From Trinickia soli (GTDB lineage Bacteria; Pseudomonadota; Gammaproteobacteria; Burkholderiales; Burkholderiaceae): a stretch of DNA of 64,000 bases. Position numbers and translations under genes: made by a program. Of this stretch, positions 17,130-26,477 are shown piece after piece. The notes beneath the pieces are model-generated. The model was not told the origin of the DNA. It was given only the letters and a program-made list of their open reading frames with translations, and made no database searches. Every line of letters starts with the position of its first letter. Positions within the stretch are counted from its first letter, which is position 1. The stretch spans positions 1 to 64,000 of the forward strand of contig NZ_PNYB01000002.1 in the NCBI RefSeq assembly GCF_002879855.1, in the 5' to 3' direction.

Positions 17130-17924
17130 TCAGCGCGCGCCGTGCTGCCCCGCCACTTCGCGCAGCCACGTGAGCCCTTCGAGCGTGGTCGAACGCGGCT
17201 TGTACTCGCAGCCGATATAGCCGCTGTAGCCGAGCCGGTCGAGCCAGTCGAACAGGAACGCGTAGTTGATTTCGCCCGTGCCCGGTTCATGCCGTCCCGG
17301 GTTGTCGGCGAGCTGGATATGCGCGATGCGCGGCAGATGCTGTTGCAGCGTCGCTGCCAGTTCGCCTTCCATCCGTTGCATGTGATAGATGTCGTACTGC
17401 AGATAGAGGTTGTCCGACCCGACATCGCGCATGACGTCGAGCGCCTCGCTCGATCGATTCAGCGCAAAGCCGGGGATGTCGTACGAATTACAGGGTTCGA
17501 CGAGCAGCTTGATGCCTTCCTTTTCGAGCGCCGTGGCGGCGAAACGCAGGTTGTCGACGATCGTCGAGCGCGCGTGCTCCGGCGAGATGTCGCGCGTTGG
17601 AATGCCCACGAGACAATTCAATTGCGGCACGCGCAACGCCTTTGCGTATTCGATTGCGCGGCCGACGCCGTCACGGAACTCGGCGATGCGATCGGGCAGG
17701 CAGGCGATCCCGCGCTCGCCGGCTTCCCAGTTGCCGGCGGGCAGATTGTGCAGAACGAGCCGCAAGCGGTTCGCTTCGAGTCGCTCGGCGAGAGCGGCGG
17801 GCGAGTACGGGTACGGGAACAGGAACTCCACGGCGGAAAAACCTGCGCGCGCGGCCGCCTCGAAACGTTCGAGGAACGGTACTTCATTGAACAGCATGGT
17901 CAGGTTGGCTGCGAATTTCGGCAT
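17130..17924 (-). CDS. hyi: Hydroxypyruvate isomerase
   Basis: A 264-residue TIM-barrel enzyme (xylose isomerase-like fold) interconverting hydroxypyruvate and tartronate semialdehyde. It starts MPKFAANLTMLFNEVPFLER, with GFSAVEFLFPYPY, LVEPCNSYDIPGFAL, LQYDIYHMQRMEGEL and GYIGCEYKPRS following; the Glu/Asp/His of these blocks are the metal ligands. The length (about 260) is typical. The gene lies between gcl and glxR on the same strand with about 80-100 bases on each side. Confidence 0.94.
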   Translation of the reverse strand: MPKFAANLTMLFNEVPFLERFEAAARAGFSAVEFLFPYPYSPAALAERLEANRLRLVLHNLPAGNWEAGERGIACLPDRIAEFRDGVGRAIEYAKALRVPQLNCLVGIPTRDISPEHARSTIVDNLRFAATALEKEGIKLLVEPCNSYDIPGFALNRSSEALDVMRDVGSDNLYLQYDIYHMQRMEGELAATLQQHLPRIAHIQLADNPGRHEPGTGEINYAFLFDWLDRLGYSGYIGCEYKPRSTTLEGLTWLREVAGQHGAR

Positions 17925-18024
17925 GATGCGGTAGCTCGTCGGTCGGTCAGGGGGACGACGATCGCCGCGGTGTCGGCAATCGTCGGGGCGTACGATGTTT
18001 CGGGTAAGCAGCACGCAGCGAATG

Positions 18025-19800
18025 TCAGTCAAGCAGCGAAATCGCCGTCGGCGCGTCGTGCTTGGTATCCGCGAGCGGCTCGAATTCGTTGACGGCGTCG
18101 ATTTCCGCACCCATCGCGATGTTCGTCACGCGCTCGAGAATCACTTCCACGACCACCGGTACGCTGAATTCGGCCGCCATCGCCTGCGCCTTTTGCAGAG
18201 CGGGAGCGATCTCGCCGGGTTCGAACACGCGCAGCGCCTTGCAGCCGAGGCCTTCGGCAACGGCCACGTGGTCGACGCCGTAGCCGTTCAGTTCCGGCGC
18301 ATTGACGTTCTCGAACGCAAGCTGCACGCAGTAGTCCATTTCGAACGCCCGTTGCGCCTGGCGGATCAGCCCAAGGTACGAGTTGTTGACGACCACATGG
18401 ACGTACGGCAGCTTGAACTGCGCGCCCACGGCCAACTCTTCGACCATGAACTGGAAGTCGTAATCGCCCGAGAGCGCGACGATTGGACGGCTCGGATCGG
18501 CGGCGCGCACGCCGAGCGCGGCGGGGATCGTCCAGCCGAGCGGGCCGGCTTGGCCGCAGTTGATCCAGTTGCGTGCCTTGTAGACGTGCAGGAATTGCGC
18601 AGCGGCGATCTGCGACAGCCCGATCGTGCTGACATAGCAGGTGTCGCGGCCGAACACCTTGTTCATCTCTTCGTACACGCGCTGCGGCTTGATCGGCACT
18701 TCGTCGAAGTGCGTCTTGCGCTGCATCGTCTTTTTGCGTGCGCGGCACGCTTCGCTCCAGGCGCTGCGGTCCGTCAGCCTGCCGGCGGCTTTCCATTCGC
18801 GCGCCACTTCGACGAACAACTCGAGCGCGGCCTTCGCATCGGAGACGATTCCCAGATCGGGCCCGAACACGCGGCCGATTTGCGTCGGTTCGATATCGAC
18901 ATGAACGAACTTGCGGCCCTTCGTATAGACCTCGACGCTGCCCGTGTGCCGATTGGCCCAGCGGTTGCCGATACCGAGCACGAAATCCGATTCGAGCATC
19001 GTGGCGTTGCCGTAGCGGTGCGACGTCTGGAGACCGACCATGCCGGCCATCAGCGGATGGTCGTCGGCCATCGCGCCCCAGGACATCAATGTCGGTACGA
19101 CCGGCACACCGATCGTCTCGGCGAATTCGACCAGCAGGGCTTCGGCCCCGGCGTTGATGACGCCGCCACCCGACACGATGAGCGGACGCTGTGCGGCGTT
19201 GAGCATGTCGAGCGCCGCTTCGATCTGCTTGCGCGACGCCTTCGGCTTGTAGACGGGCAGCGGTTCGTACGTCTCGATGTCGAACTCGATTTCGGCCAGT
19301 TGCACGTCGATCGGCAGGTCGATCAGCACAGGGCCCGGCCGGCCCGAACGCATCAGATGGAAGGCTTGCTGAAACACGCGCGGCACGAGCGCCGGCTCAC
19401 GCACCGTGACCGCCCATTTGGTGACAGGCTTGGCGATCGATTCGATGTCGACAGCCTGAAAGTCCTCCTTGTAGAGACGGGCCCGTGGCGCCTGCCCTGT
19501 GATAGCGAGAATAGGAATCGAGTCGGCCCAAGCCGAATAAAGTCCTGTAATCATGTCGGTGCCGGCGGGGCCCGACGTGCCGATGCATACGCCGATGTTG
19601 CCGGGCTCGGCGCGGGTGTAGCCCTCGGCCATGTGAGAGGCGCCCTCGACGTGGCGCGCGAGCACATGACTGATGCCGCCCGCGCGACGCAGCGCCGAGT
19701 AGAACGGGTTGATCGCGGCGCCGGGCACCCCGAACGCTGTATCGATGCCTTCTCTTTCCAGCACGAGCACAGCGGCGTCGACGGCTCTCATCTTCGGCAT
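18025..19800 (-). CDS. gcl: Glyoxylate carboligase
   Basis: A 591-residue thiamine diphosphate enzyme that condenses two glyoxylates to tartronate semialdehyde and CO2. The N-terminal segment [16 protein letters not shown] is diagnostic. Where most ThDP enzymes carry the cofactor-activating Glu, this protein has V51 in [14 protein letters not shown], the known hallmark of Gcl. The ThDP-binding block is [17 protein letters not shown]...[10 protein letters not shown] near 430-470. First gene of the operon for growth on glyoxylate or allantoin products. Confidence 0.96.
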   Translation of the reverse strand: MPKMRAVDAAVLVLEREGIDTAFGVPGAAINPFYSALRRAGGISHVLARHVEGASHMAEGYTRAEPGNIGVCIGTSGPAGTDMITGLYSAWADSIPILAITGQAPRARLYKEDFQAVDIESIAKPVTKWAVTVREPALVPRVFQQAFHLMRSGRPGPVLIDLPIDVQLAEIEFDIETYEPLPVYKPKASRKQIEAALDMLNAAQRPLIVSGGGVINAGAEALLVEFAETIGVPVVPTLMSWGAMADDHPLMAGMVGLQTSHRYGNATMLESDFVLGIGNRWANRHTGSVEVYTKGRKFVHVDIEPTQIGRVFGPDLGIVSDAKAALELFVEVAREWKAAGRLTDRSAWSEACRARKKTMQRKTHFDEVPIKPQRVYEEMNKVFGRDTCYVSTIGLSQIAAAQFLHVYKARNWINCGQAGPLGWTIPAALGVRAADPSRPIVALSGDYDFQFMVEELAVGAQFKLPYVHVVVNNSYLGLIRQAQRAFEMDYCVQLAFENVNAPELNGYGVDHVAVAEGLGCKALRVFEPGEIAPALQKAQAMAAEFSVPVVVEVILERVTNIAMGAEIDAVNEFEPLADTKHDAPTAISLLD

Positions 19801-19901
19801 GGGTGTCTCCTTTCCTGTTCGTCCAATTCATAACCAGCGGGTTAGACGCACTGTAGAACTACAGGAAAGGTTTGATAAGATCGCTGAGAGTTCGTTTTTT
19901 A

Positions 19902-19916
19902 GATACGAAAAGTATC
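19902..19916. promoter_or_regulatory. Palindrome in the gcl/LysR divergent promoter region
   Basis: GATAC-GAAAA-GTATC is a perfect 15-base interrupted palindrome in the 243-base gap between gcl and the divergent LysR gene. Its size and position fit a LysR-type operator, so it probably binds the product of the neighbouring gene. Inference from symmetry and context. Confidence 0.5.
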
Positions 19917-20043
19917 GAATCGAGGAGTGGGTGGCCGCGCCCGGCCTGAAGGGGTTCCGGTCGAATCGACGCAGGGCAGGGACCGCAGTCTCTCGACGCG
20001 GCGCGCGGCGGGCCGGACGGCCTGGGATCAAGGAAAAGCGAGG

Positions 20044-20970
20044 ATGGACCGTTTCAAGCAGATCGAAACATTCGTACGAGTGGCCGAGGCCGGCAGCCTC
20101 GCGGCGGCGGCGCTGGAAGAGGGCGTCTCGCCCGTGATTCTTGGGCGTCGCATCGACGCGCTCGAAAAACGGCTCGGTGTGAAGCTGATGTACCGTTCCA
20201 CACGCAGGCTCGTCGTCAGCGAGGCGGGGGCCGCGTTCCTCGAACGCTGTAAGGGGCTGCTCGCCGACTGGGATCAGGCTGAAAACGAGCTGGCCGTGGG
20301 ACGTCAGGCCGTGAGCGGGCATTTGATCGTTTCGGCGCCCGCCGCTTTCGGCCGCATGCACGTCGCGCCGCTTGCGCCTGCGTTCTTGGCCGATAAGCCG
20401 GGGCTGCAGATGTCGTTCAACCTGACCGATCGCGTCGTCGATCTGGTACGCGAGGGCTACGATTTGTCGATCCGGATCGGCGGCGCCGTCGACCCCAATT
20501 TCGTGGCGGTCAAGCTCGCGACGAACCGCCGCGTCGTCTGCGGCACGCCTGGCTATTTCGCGCGGCACGGTCGCCCGCGCGCGCTGGAGGATTTACTCGC
20601 GCACAACTGCCTCGCTTTCAATCTGCAGGGCGGCCAAAACCGCGGGTGGTACTTCCAGCGAGGGGGCAAGCGCGTGACGATGCGCGTAGCCGGCTCGCTC
20701 GACTGCAACGATGGCGAGCTGCTGCATCGGTGGGCCTCGGAAGGGCTTGGACTCGGCTGGCGTTCGACCTGGGAGATCGCCGACCAACTCGCGCGCGGCG
20801 AGCTCGAGACGGTGCTCGACGAGTTCGCGCTGCCGGAATACGACATTTTGGCCGTCTACCCGCAGCAGCGATACGTGCCGGCCAAAGTGCGCTATTTCAT
20901 CGATTACCTGAAGGAGGTTTATGCCCGGCCCGGTTATTGGGGGGGGCTCCACACCTCCCCGACCCGCTAG
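20044..20970 (+). CDS. LysR-type regulator, probable regulator of gcl-hyi-glxR
   Basis: A 308-residue LysR-family protein. The winged helix-turn-helix is at 1-60 (MDRFKQIETFVRVAEAGSLA, then SPVILGRRIDALEKRLGVKL). The effector domain (about 90-295) is of the CrgA/DmlR-like subgroup, with GYDLSIRIGGAVDPNFVAVKL. GAGG precedes the ATG at 20044, and the upstream open frame is low-quality. Divergent from gcl, so it likely controls that operon. Its TAG stop overlaps the TAG stop of the convergent PAP2 gene within a CTAG tetranucleotide. Confidence 0.88.
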   Translation: MDRFKQIETFVRVAEAGSLAAAALEEGVSPVILGRRIDALEKRLGVKLMYRSTRRLVVSEAGAAFLERCKGLLADWDQAENELAVGRQAVSGHLIVSAPAAFGRMHVAPLAPAFLADKPGLQMSFNLTDRVVDLVREGYDLSIRIGGAVDPNFVAVKLATNRRVVCGTPGYFARHGRPRALEDLLAHNCLAFNLQGGQNRGWYFQRGGKRVTMRVAGSLDCNDGELLHRWASEGLGLGWRSTWEIADQLARGELETVLDEFALPEYDILAVYPQQRYVPAKVRYFIDYLKEVYARPGYWGGLHTSPTR

Positions 20971-21686
20971 ATTCCATGTAGCAGGCTGTGCGCCAACACG
21001 CGCGGCTCTTGGAACTGTGTCGCCAACTCGAAACTGAGCACGAACGCGGCGCCATAAAACACAGCGGGATAGTGCTGCGCGAGCGCCAGTACCGGTGCGG
21101 CGACGCGCGTGCGTATCGCCCCGGCGCTCATCACCCATGCGATGCCGATGCCGAGCGCCGCACCGGCCAGCACGTCCGTCGGGTAATGTACGCCGAGATA
21201 GATGCGCGGCAGGCCGATCAGCACCACGGCGTGCAAGAGCGCGTAGGCCCCCACGGGCCGCGAGGCGAGGAAAATGCCCATAGCGACTGCGCACCAGAGC
21301 ATGGCGTGATCGCTCGGAAACGAACTCCACGTTCGCAGCACCGGCTCGTCCACGTTGGCCTCCGGAAAGAACGCACGCAACCCCGGTTCGTACATCGGCC
21401 GCAGGCGAAACGGCAGGTAGTGCGCAAGCAGGCGGCCGGCCACCAGCGCGACGAGACCGCTCGCGATGGCGATCACGACGAGTTCGCGATTGTGTCGCCG
21501 GACGGACTCGTCGCCCGGTGCTTCCGCGCGTTCGGGCCTGAACCAGACCCACCACAGCAGCGCAACCAACACCACACCCTTGGGCAAGTACGCGTTCACG
21601 ACCGTCTCGACTATATGGGTGAAGTCTTGAGAGGGAATGGCCACATTACTTATGGATGGAATGGCCCACGTATCGATGAAGTTCAT
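20967..21686 (-). CDS. PAP2-family membrane phosphatase
   Basis: A 239-residue inner-membrane protein of the type 2 phosphatidic acid phosphatase family. The start at 21686 (MNFIDTWAIPSIS) follows a GGGGAG ribosome site. Conserved motifs are LPFRLRP (motif 1), SSFPSDHAM (motif 2, PSDH instead of PSGH) and LPRIYLGVHYPTDVLAG (motif 3, R-x5-H-x3-D). About five or six membrane helices surround them. Likely substrates are lipid phosphates such as undecaprenyl pyrophosphate; this cannot be settled from sequence. Confidence 0.87.
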   Translation of the reverse strand: MNFIDTWAIPSISNVAIPSQDFTHIVETVVNAYLPKGVVLVALLWWVWFRPERAEAPGDESVRRHNRELVVIAIASGLVALVAGRLLAHYLPFRLRPMYEPGLRAFFPEANVDEPVLRTWSSFPSDHAMLWCAVAMGIFLASRPVGAYALLHAVVLIGLPRIYLGVHYPTDVLAGAALGIGIAWVMSAGAIRTRVAAPVLALAQHYPAVFYGAAFVLSFELATQFQEPRVLAHSLLHGI

Positions 21687-22188
21687 TTGTCTCTGCTCCC
21701 CTGGATGCGGCAATTGACATGACTTCATTGTTGGCCGCAGCCCTTGTCACGACGTCGCATCGCAAGGATCGCCAGTGCCTGGCTACGCCGCGAAGCGCTC
21801 GATTGCCGGTGACGACCATCATGGTATTGTTATGAACACGCGGTAAGTGCGCTAGCGCGTACTGTCCCAACTAATTATCGGATCCCTCGCGGCATTGGTG
21901 CATGGAGACGACGCTGGACGCACCGCGCCCCATACCAGCTGCGCGCTCGCTCGATCGCGGCGCAAGCACGAGCGACCGCCAGATGCAGCTTGGGCCGGGT
22001 ACAACCGGATGACGATTCCCCACCGGTTCGACGTGGCCCGCCTGCCGCGCAGTGGGCCGCGGTGCACGGCATTGCGCGGCGAAGCTCTTTGCGCTACAAT
22101 CTCCGGCTTCTCACTTGCCACACCGGTTGGTTTCGATCATCGAATCGACCATCGACGCCCGGGTGGCTTTAATCCATAAGGAGTGTGT
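21687..22188. other. 502-base gap ahead of rpsF
   Basis: No convincing gene. The ten-base palindrome GCGCTAGCGC lies at 21849-21858. The right part must hold the rpsF promoter, but no clear -35/-10 pair stands out by eye. Short open frames here look like G+C-driven noise. Confidence 0.5.
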
Positions 22189-22566
22189 ATGCGTCATTAC
22201 GAAATCGTCTTTGTCGTACACCCCGATCAAAGCGAGCAGGTGCCCGCAATGATCGAGCGGTACAAATCCACGATTACCACGCGTGGTGGCAATATCCATC
22301 GCATCGAAGACTGGGGCCGTCGCCAACTGGCCTACATGATCGAGAAACTCGCGAAGGCTCACTACGTTTGCATGAACATCGAATGCGATCAGGCCACGCT
22401 CGAAGAGCTCGAGCACGCATTCAAGTTTAACGACGCCGTGCTGCGTCACCTCATCGTCAAGATGAAGAAGGCCGAAACGGGCCCTTCGCCGATGATGAAG
22501 GAAGTGCAACGCGAAGAAGCCAAGAAGGCGGCTGCCTCGTCGCAACCGTCCGAAGCGCAGGCTTAA
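22189..22566 (+). CDS. rpsF: 30S ribosomal protein S6
   Basis: A 125-residue S6 beginning [14 protein letters not shown], with AAGGAG eight bases upstream of the ATG at 22189. The conserved [29 protein letters not shown] follows in pieces, binding S18 and 16S rRNA. The C-terminal tail is Lys/Glu/Ala-rich ([19 protein letters not shown]), as in proteobacterial S6. First gene of rpsF-priB-rpsR-rplI. Confidence 0.98.
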   Translation: MRHYEIVFVVHPDQSEQVPAMIERYKSTITTRGGNIHRIEDWGRRQLAYMIEKLAKAHYVCMNIECDQATLEELEHAFKFNDAVLRHLIVKMKKAETGPSPMMKEVQREEAKKAAASSQPSEAQA

Positions 22567-22617
22567 CGGTATTTACGGTTTAAGCCACCTGGGTCTCGTC
22601 GGTTTTTCGCCGCTCTC

Positions 22618-22917
22618 GTGAACAGGCTGCAACTCGTAGCCAGCGTGATCGAGCGCGAGCCGCTGCGCTATACGCCGGCAGGCGTGCCGATCGCAACCTG
22701 TACGCTGCAGCATCGCGGGGAAGTCGTCGAAGCCGGCATCGTCCGGCAAGTCGAATTGACCTTGCCCGCGCTGGCCGCGGGCGCCGCGAGCGGAAAGCTG
22801 GAAACGTGTGAGATGGGCGTAGAGACGCTCTTCACCGGTTTCCTGGCGAAGAAGAGCCGCAATGCGAGAACCCTGGTGTTTCACATCACAGAATTGCAGG
22901 ACATTGGAAAGGACTGA
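22618..22917 (+). CDS. priB: Primosomal replication protein N (PriB)
   Basis: A 99-residue single OB-fold protein from the GTG start at 22618. It opens [21 protein letters not shown], then [13 protein letters not shown] and [15 protein letters not shown], matching PriB. It binds single-stranded DNA and helps PriA load DnaB during restart of collapsed replication forks. It sits in the standard place between rpsF and rpsR, and dnaB lies only 0.9 kb downstream. The GTG start is required because no ATG is available ahead of the conserved region. Confidence 0.95.
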   Translation: MNRLQLVASVIEREPLRYTPAGVPIATCTLQHRGEVVEAGIVRQVELTLPALAAGAASGKLETCEMGVETLFTGFLAKKSRNARTLVFHITELQDIGKD

Positions 22918-22919
22918 AC

Positions 22920-23195
22920 ATGCCCCGCCCGACTGGTAAGAAATTCGACAAGCGCCGTCAGCAACAAAACCCGCTGTTCAAGCGCAAGAAGTTTTGCCGC
23001 TTCACGGCTGCTGGCGTCGAGTACATCGACTACAAAGACATCGACACGCTGAAGGACTTCATCGGCGAAAACGGCAAGATCACGCCGGCGCGTCTGACGG
23101 GTACGAAGGCCCACTATCAACGCCAGCTCGATACGGCTATCAAGCGCGCGCGCTTCCTCGCGCTTCTGCCGTACACCGACCTGCACAAGGCCTAA
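22920..23195 (+). CDS. rpsR: 30S ribosomal protein S18
   Basis: A 91-residue S18 starting [20 protein letters not shown]. Basic N-terminus, [18 protein letters not shown] and the C-terminal [20 protein letters not shown] helix are all conserved. It forms a heterodimer with S6 on the platform of the small subunit. The ATG at 22920 falls two bases after the priB stop, so the two are translationally close. Confidence 0.98.
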   Translation: MPRPTGKKFDKRRQQQNPLFKRKKFCRFTAAGVEYIDYKDIDTLKDFIGENGKITPARLTGTKAHYQRQLDTAIKRARFLALLPYTDLHKA

Positions 23196-23222
23196 TCAGA
23201 CGACGCGATAAGGAGAATCCGA

Positions 23223-23675
23223 ATGCAAATCATTCTTTTGGAAAAAGTCGTCAACGTGGGTAACCTCGGCGACGTGGTCAAGGTCAAGGACGGCTACGCC
23301 CGTAACTTCCTGATCCCGCAAAAGCTGGCTCGTCGTGCAACGAAGGACGCGATCGCCGAATTCGAAGTGCGCCGCGCCGAGTTGGAAAAGGCTGCTGCCG
23401 AGAAGCTCGCCGCCGCTCAGGCGCAAGGCGGGAAGATGGAAGGCCTGACGGTCCAGATCGCTCAGAAGGCAGGCGTCGACGGCCGTCTGTTCGGTTCGGT
23501 CACGAACGCCGACATCGCCGCTGCGCTGACCAAGCAAGGCTTCGAGGTCGAAAAGGCGCAAGTGCGCATGCCGACCGGTCCGCTGAAGATGGTGGGCGAC
23601 CACCCGGTGCAAGTGTCGCTGCACACCGACGTCCTCGTCGACGTCACGGTGTCGGTGCTGGGCGAGCACGCCTAA
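23223..23675 (+). CDS. rplI: 50S ribosomal protein L9
   Basis: A 150-residue L9 with the N-terminal rRNA-binding domain [20 protein letters not shown] and [17 protein letters not shown] long connecting helix (about 42-75) follows, then the C-terminal domain ([16 protein letters not shown]). Last gene of the ribosomal cluster, with a ribosome site AAGGAG at about 23211 and a strong terminator downstream. Confidence 0.98.
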   Translation: MQIILLEKVVNVGNLGDVVKVKDGYARNFLIPQKLARRATKDAIAEFEVRRAELEKAAAEKLAAAQAQGGKMEGLTVQIAQKAGVDGRLFGSVTNADIAAALTKQGFEVEKAQVRMPTGPLKMVGDHPVQVSLHTDVLVDVTVSVLGEHA

Positions 23676-23738
23676 GCATCGCAACGCGATACCGGCCGTA
23701 CCGGGCGTCGTTCCCGGTTCGGTCCAGAATATGAAGAG

Positions 23739-23772
23739 GGCAGGAGCCGAAACGTCGGTTCCTGCCTTTTTT
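23739..23772 (+). terminator. Intrinsic terminator of the rpsF-priB-rpsR-rplI operon
   Basis: GGCAGGAGCCGA (23739-23750) and TCGGTTCCTGCC (23755-23766) form a 12-bp stem (one G-T type pair possible) with an AACG loop, followed by TTTTTT. It separates rplI from dnaB, which starts 60 bases later. Confidence 0.92.
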
Positions 23773-23831
23773 GTTTTGGCCTCGTTTTGCCTGCTGGCTA
23801 ACGCGCAGCCATTTCGCGATAATGCCTCCCC

Positions 23832-26246
23832 ATGAACGCACCGTCGAACGATCCGCAACTCGAGTCGCTGAAAGTCCCACCGCATTCGATCGAGGCCGAG
23901 CAATCCGTCCTGGGCGGCCTGCTGCTCGATAATGCGGCCTGGGACCGTATCGCCGATTTCCTGTCTCAGAGCGATTTTTACCGGTACGACCACCGGCTCA
24001 TCTACGAGCACATCGGGCGCCTCATCGCTGCGACGCGCCCGGCCGACGTCGTGACGGTGTACGAAGCGTTGTCCACCTCGGGCAAAGCCGACGAGGTGGG
24101 CGGCCTCGCTTACCTGAACGCGCTCGCGCAAAACACGCCGAGCGCCGCCAATATCCGGCGCTATGCCGAAATCGTCCGCGATCGGGCGGTGTTGCGCCGG
24201 CTCGTGTCGGTGGCCGACGAAATCTCCGCCGATGCGTTCAATCCGCAGGGCAAGGAAGTCCGGCAGCTGCTCGACGAGGCCGAATCGAAGGTATTTTCGA
24301 TTGCCGAGGACGGTGCACGCGGCACGCAGGGCTTTCTTGAGATCGGGCCCTTGCTGACGCAGGTCGTCGAGCGCATCGATACGCTTTACCACACGGCCAA
24401 TCCAAGCGACGTGACGGGCACGCCGACAGGCTTCGTCGATCTCGATCGGATGACGTCGGGCATGCACGGCGGCGAACTGATCATCGTGGCGGGGCGGCCG
24501 TCGATGGGCAAGGCGCAGCCGGTCGACGCGCGCGTGAAGACGTTGTCGGGCTGGAAGCGCATGGGCGAGCTTCAACGGGGCGACGCGTTGGCATCGGTGG
24601 ACGGCGCGCCGTCGATGGTGACGGGCGTCTACCCACAGGGCGAGCGGCAAGTGTACCGGGTGCGGTTTTCCGACGGGCGCTCGGCTGAATGCTGTGACGA
24701 ACATCTTTGGCGCGTGCATTTCCGCAGCTGGGCAAAGCCGCGCGTTGTCGATACGGCCGAACTGCGTACTCTGCTCACGCAGCAGCGCTATCGGAACCGC
24801 TTGTGGATCGACCTGCCTGGCGGCGAATTCGGTCACGCTGAAGCATTGCCGGTCGACCCGTGGGTGCTCGGCGCGCTGCTCGGCGACGGTGAAATCGATG
24901 GCACGTCGGTTCGCTTCAGCGTCAGGGCCGAAGGCGCCTTCGAGCGCATGCGCTCGCACGCCGGCGCAGCCGTGGAACTCCACTACGCGGGCGAAGGCGA
25001 TGCGCGGATCGAACGCCGCGCCGCGGGTGCGAGCGTCGACCCGCTCAGACACGCGCTCGAGCGGCTCAGCCTGTGGGGCTGTACGGGGCGCGACAAATTC
25101 ATCCCGCGTGCCTATCTGGACGCCGCCAAGCCTGCGCGCCTCGATTTGCTGCGTGGGCTGCTGGACACGAACGGTCGCGCCGAATCGTCGGGCACCGTGC
25201 GGTATTCGACAGTCAGCTCGCGGCTGGCGAGCGACGTCTGCGAGCTCGTGCGCTCGCTCGGCGGCTGGTGCTCGGTGTCGGAAAAGCAATCGTCGTTTGC
25301 AGACGACGGCGAGCGTCGGCAAGGTGCGATCACGTACCAATGCACGATCAGCCATCCCGACCCGCAAAGCCTTTTCTTGTTCGAAGGCAATCGTGAGCGT
25401 CTCGAGCGAGGGCGCGCCAGGCACAAGATGCCTGTGATCGTCTCGATCGAACCCACGCGCTGTACGCAGACGCAATGTATCTCGGTGTCGCATCCGTCGC
25501 GCCTCTACGTAACGGACGACTATGTCGTGACGCACAACACGGCATTTTCGATGAACATCGGCGAATACGTCGCCGTCGAGTACGGGCTGCCCGTCGCGGT
25601 GTTCTCGATGGAAATGCCTGGTACGCAGCTCGTGATGCGGATGCTCGGCTCGGTGGGGCGTCTCGACCAGCATCGGATGCGCACCGGCCGGCTGACCGAT
25701 GAAGACTGGCCCAAGCTCACGCACGCCGTGCAGAAAATGAGCGAGGCGCAACTGTTCATCGACGAGACGGGCGGTCTGAATCCGATGGAACTGCGCTCGC
25801 GCGCGCGACGTCTCGCGCGCCAGTGCGGCAAGCTCGGTCTCATCATCGTCGACTACCTGCAGCTGATGTCCGGTTCGTCGTCCGGCGAAAACCGCGCCAC
25901 GGAAATCTCTGAAATCTCGCGGTCGCTCAAGAGCCTGGCGAAGGAACTCGACGTGCCGGTGATTGCGCTGTCGCAGCTCAATCGTGGTCTCGAACAGCGG
26001 CCGAACAAGCGGCCCGTGATGTCGGACCTGCGCGAGTCTGGCGCTATCGAGCAGGACGCGGACGTCATCCTCTTCATTTACCGCGACGAAGTCTACAATC
26101 CCGACAGCCCCGACAAAGGCACGGCCGAGATTATCATCGGCAAACAGCGTAACGGTCCGATCGGCCCCGTTCGGCTCACCTTCCTGGGCCAATACACGAA
26201 GTTCGATAATTTCGCCGGCGCCCAGAATTTCTACGGCGGCGAGTAG
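23832..26246 (+). CDS. dnaB: Replicative DNA helicase DnaB containing an intein
   Basis: An 804-residue precursor: 462 residues of DnaB interrupted by a 342-residue intein. The N-terminal primase-interacting domain begins PPHSIEAEQSVLGGLLLDN. The RecA-like helicase domain has GRPSMGK immediately before the intein and TAFSMNIGEYVA after it, so the insertion splits the Walker A motif between its Lys (227) and Thr (570). Walker B is LIIVDYLQLM, and SQLNRGLEQRPNKRPVMSDL lies near the end. DnaB is the hexameric fork helicase; only the spliced form could bind ATP, so splicing must be efficient. DnaB is normally about 460 residues, matching the exteins. Confidence 0.97.
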   Translation: MNAPSNDPQLESLKVPPHSIEAEQSVLGGLLLDNAAWDRIADFLSQSDFYRYDHRLIYEHIGRLIAATRPADVVTVYEALSTSGKADEVGGLAYLNALAQNTPSAANIRRYAEIVRDRAVLRRLVSVADEISADAFNPQGKEVRQLLDEAESKVFSIAEDGARGTQGFLEIGPLLTQVVERIDTLYHTANPSDVTGTPTGFVDLDRMTSGMHGGELIIVAGRPSMGKAQPVDARVKTLSGWKRMGELQRGDALASVDGAPSMVTGVYPQGERQVYRVRFSDGRSAECCDEHLWRVHFRSWAKPRVVDTAELRTLLTQQRYRNRLWIDLPGGEFGHAEALPVDPWVLGALLGDGEIDGTSVRFSVRAEGAFERMRSHAGAAVELHYAGEGDARIERRAAGASVDPLRHALERLSLWGCTGRDKFIPRAYLDAAKPARLDLLRGLLDTNGRAESSGTVRYSTVSSRLASDVCELVRSLGGWCSVSEKQSSFADDGERRQGAITYQCTISHPDPQSLFLFEGNRERLERGRARHKMPVIVSIEPTRCTQTQCISVSHPSRLYVTDDYVVTHNTAFSMNIGEYVAVEYGLPVAVFSMEMPGTQLVMRMLGSVGRLDQHRMRTGRLTDEDWPKLTHAVQKMSEAQLFIDETGGLNPMELRSRARRLARQCGKLGLIIVDYLQLMSGSSSGENRATEISEISRSLKSLAKELDVPVIALSQLNRGLEQRPNKRPVMSDLRESGAIEQDADVILFIYRDEVYNPDSPDKGTAEIIIGKQRNGPIGPVRLTFLGQYTKFDNFAGAQNFYGGE
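24513..25538 (+). mobile_element. Class 3 intein with degenerate LAGLIDADG endonuclease in DnaB
   Basis: The intein runs from Ala (precursor residue 228) to Asn569, 342 residues, in frame. It begins with Ala rather than Cys or Ser, so class 1 splicing is excluded. Block B contains DEHLW with H64 and W66, block F has C322 (TQCISVSHPS), and block G ends VVTHN with T340, H341 and terminal N342; the +1 extein residue is Thr. W, C and T at these places are the marker set of class 3 inteins. An embedded homing endonuclease has LAGLIDADG motifs at 118-126 (VLGALLGDG, D125 kept) and 212-221 (LLRGLLDTNG, where the expected catalytic Asp is N220), suggesting reduced or lost nuclease activity. Confidence 0.93.
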
Positions 26247-26477
26247 GCGCTTGCAACGAGCGCCGCGGCAGGGGTGTTGCATTCCGGTGTAGCGGGTGCA
26301 ACCAGTCGTTGGGCGCGCTCCCATCACCCGGTACAATGTTGCAGTTTTATGTCAGCCCCGAAGAGGCGCTGCGCGGGACTGCCTCTCTGCCCCCCGCCCG
26401 GCGCAATCTTGCCTGGCCCAGCGGCACAGGCCGCCGCGGCGTTGGGGCGCCCAATATGACCACCTATCGGGATCTCA

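Noticed and set aside
15707-17425. 572-residue minus-strand frame overlapping glxR and hyi
   Set aside because: A shifted frame of the true genes; it repeats their sequence out of frame and is Arg-rich.
26275-26316. GTTGCA/TGCAAC stem after dnaB as a terminator
   Set aside because: The stem is only six bases with no T run; chance pairing is likely.
23196-26336. 1046-residue minus-strand frame over rplI and dnaB
   Set aside because: It is the complement of well-conserved genes and the intein; no homology is visible.
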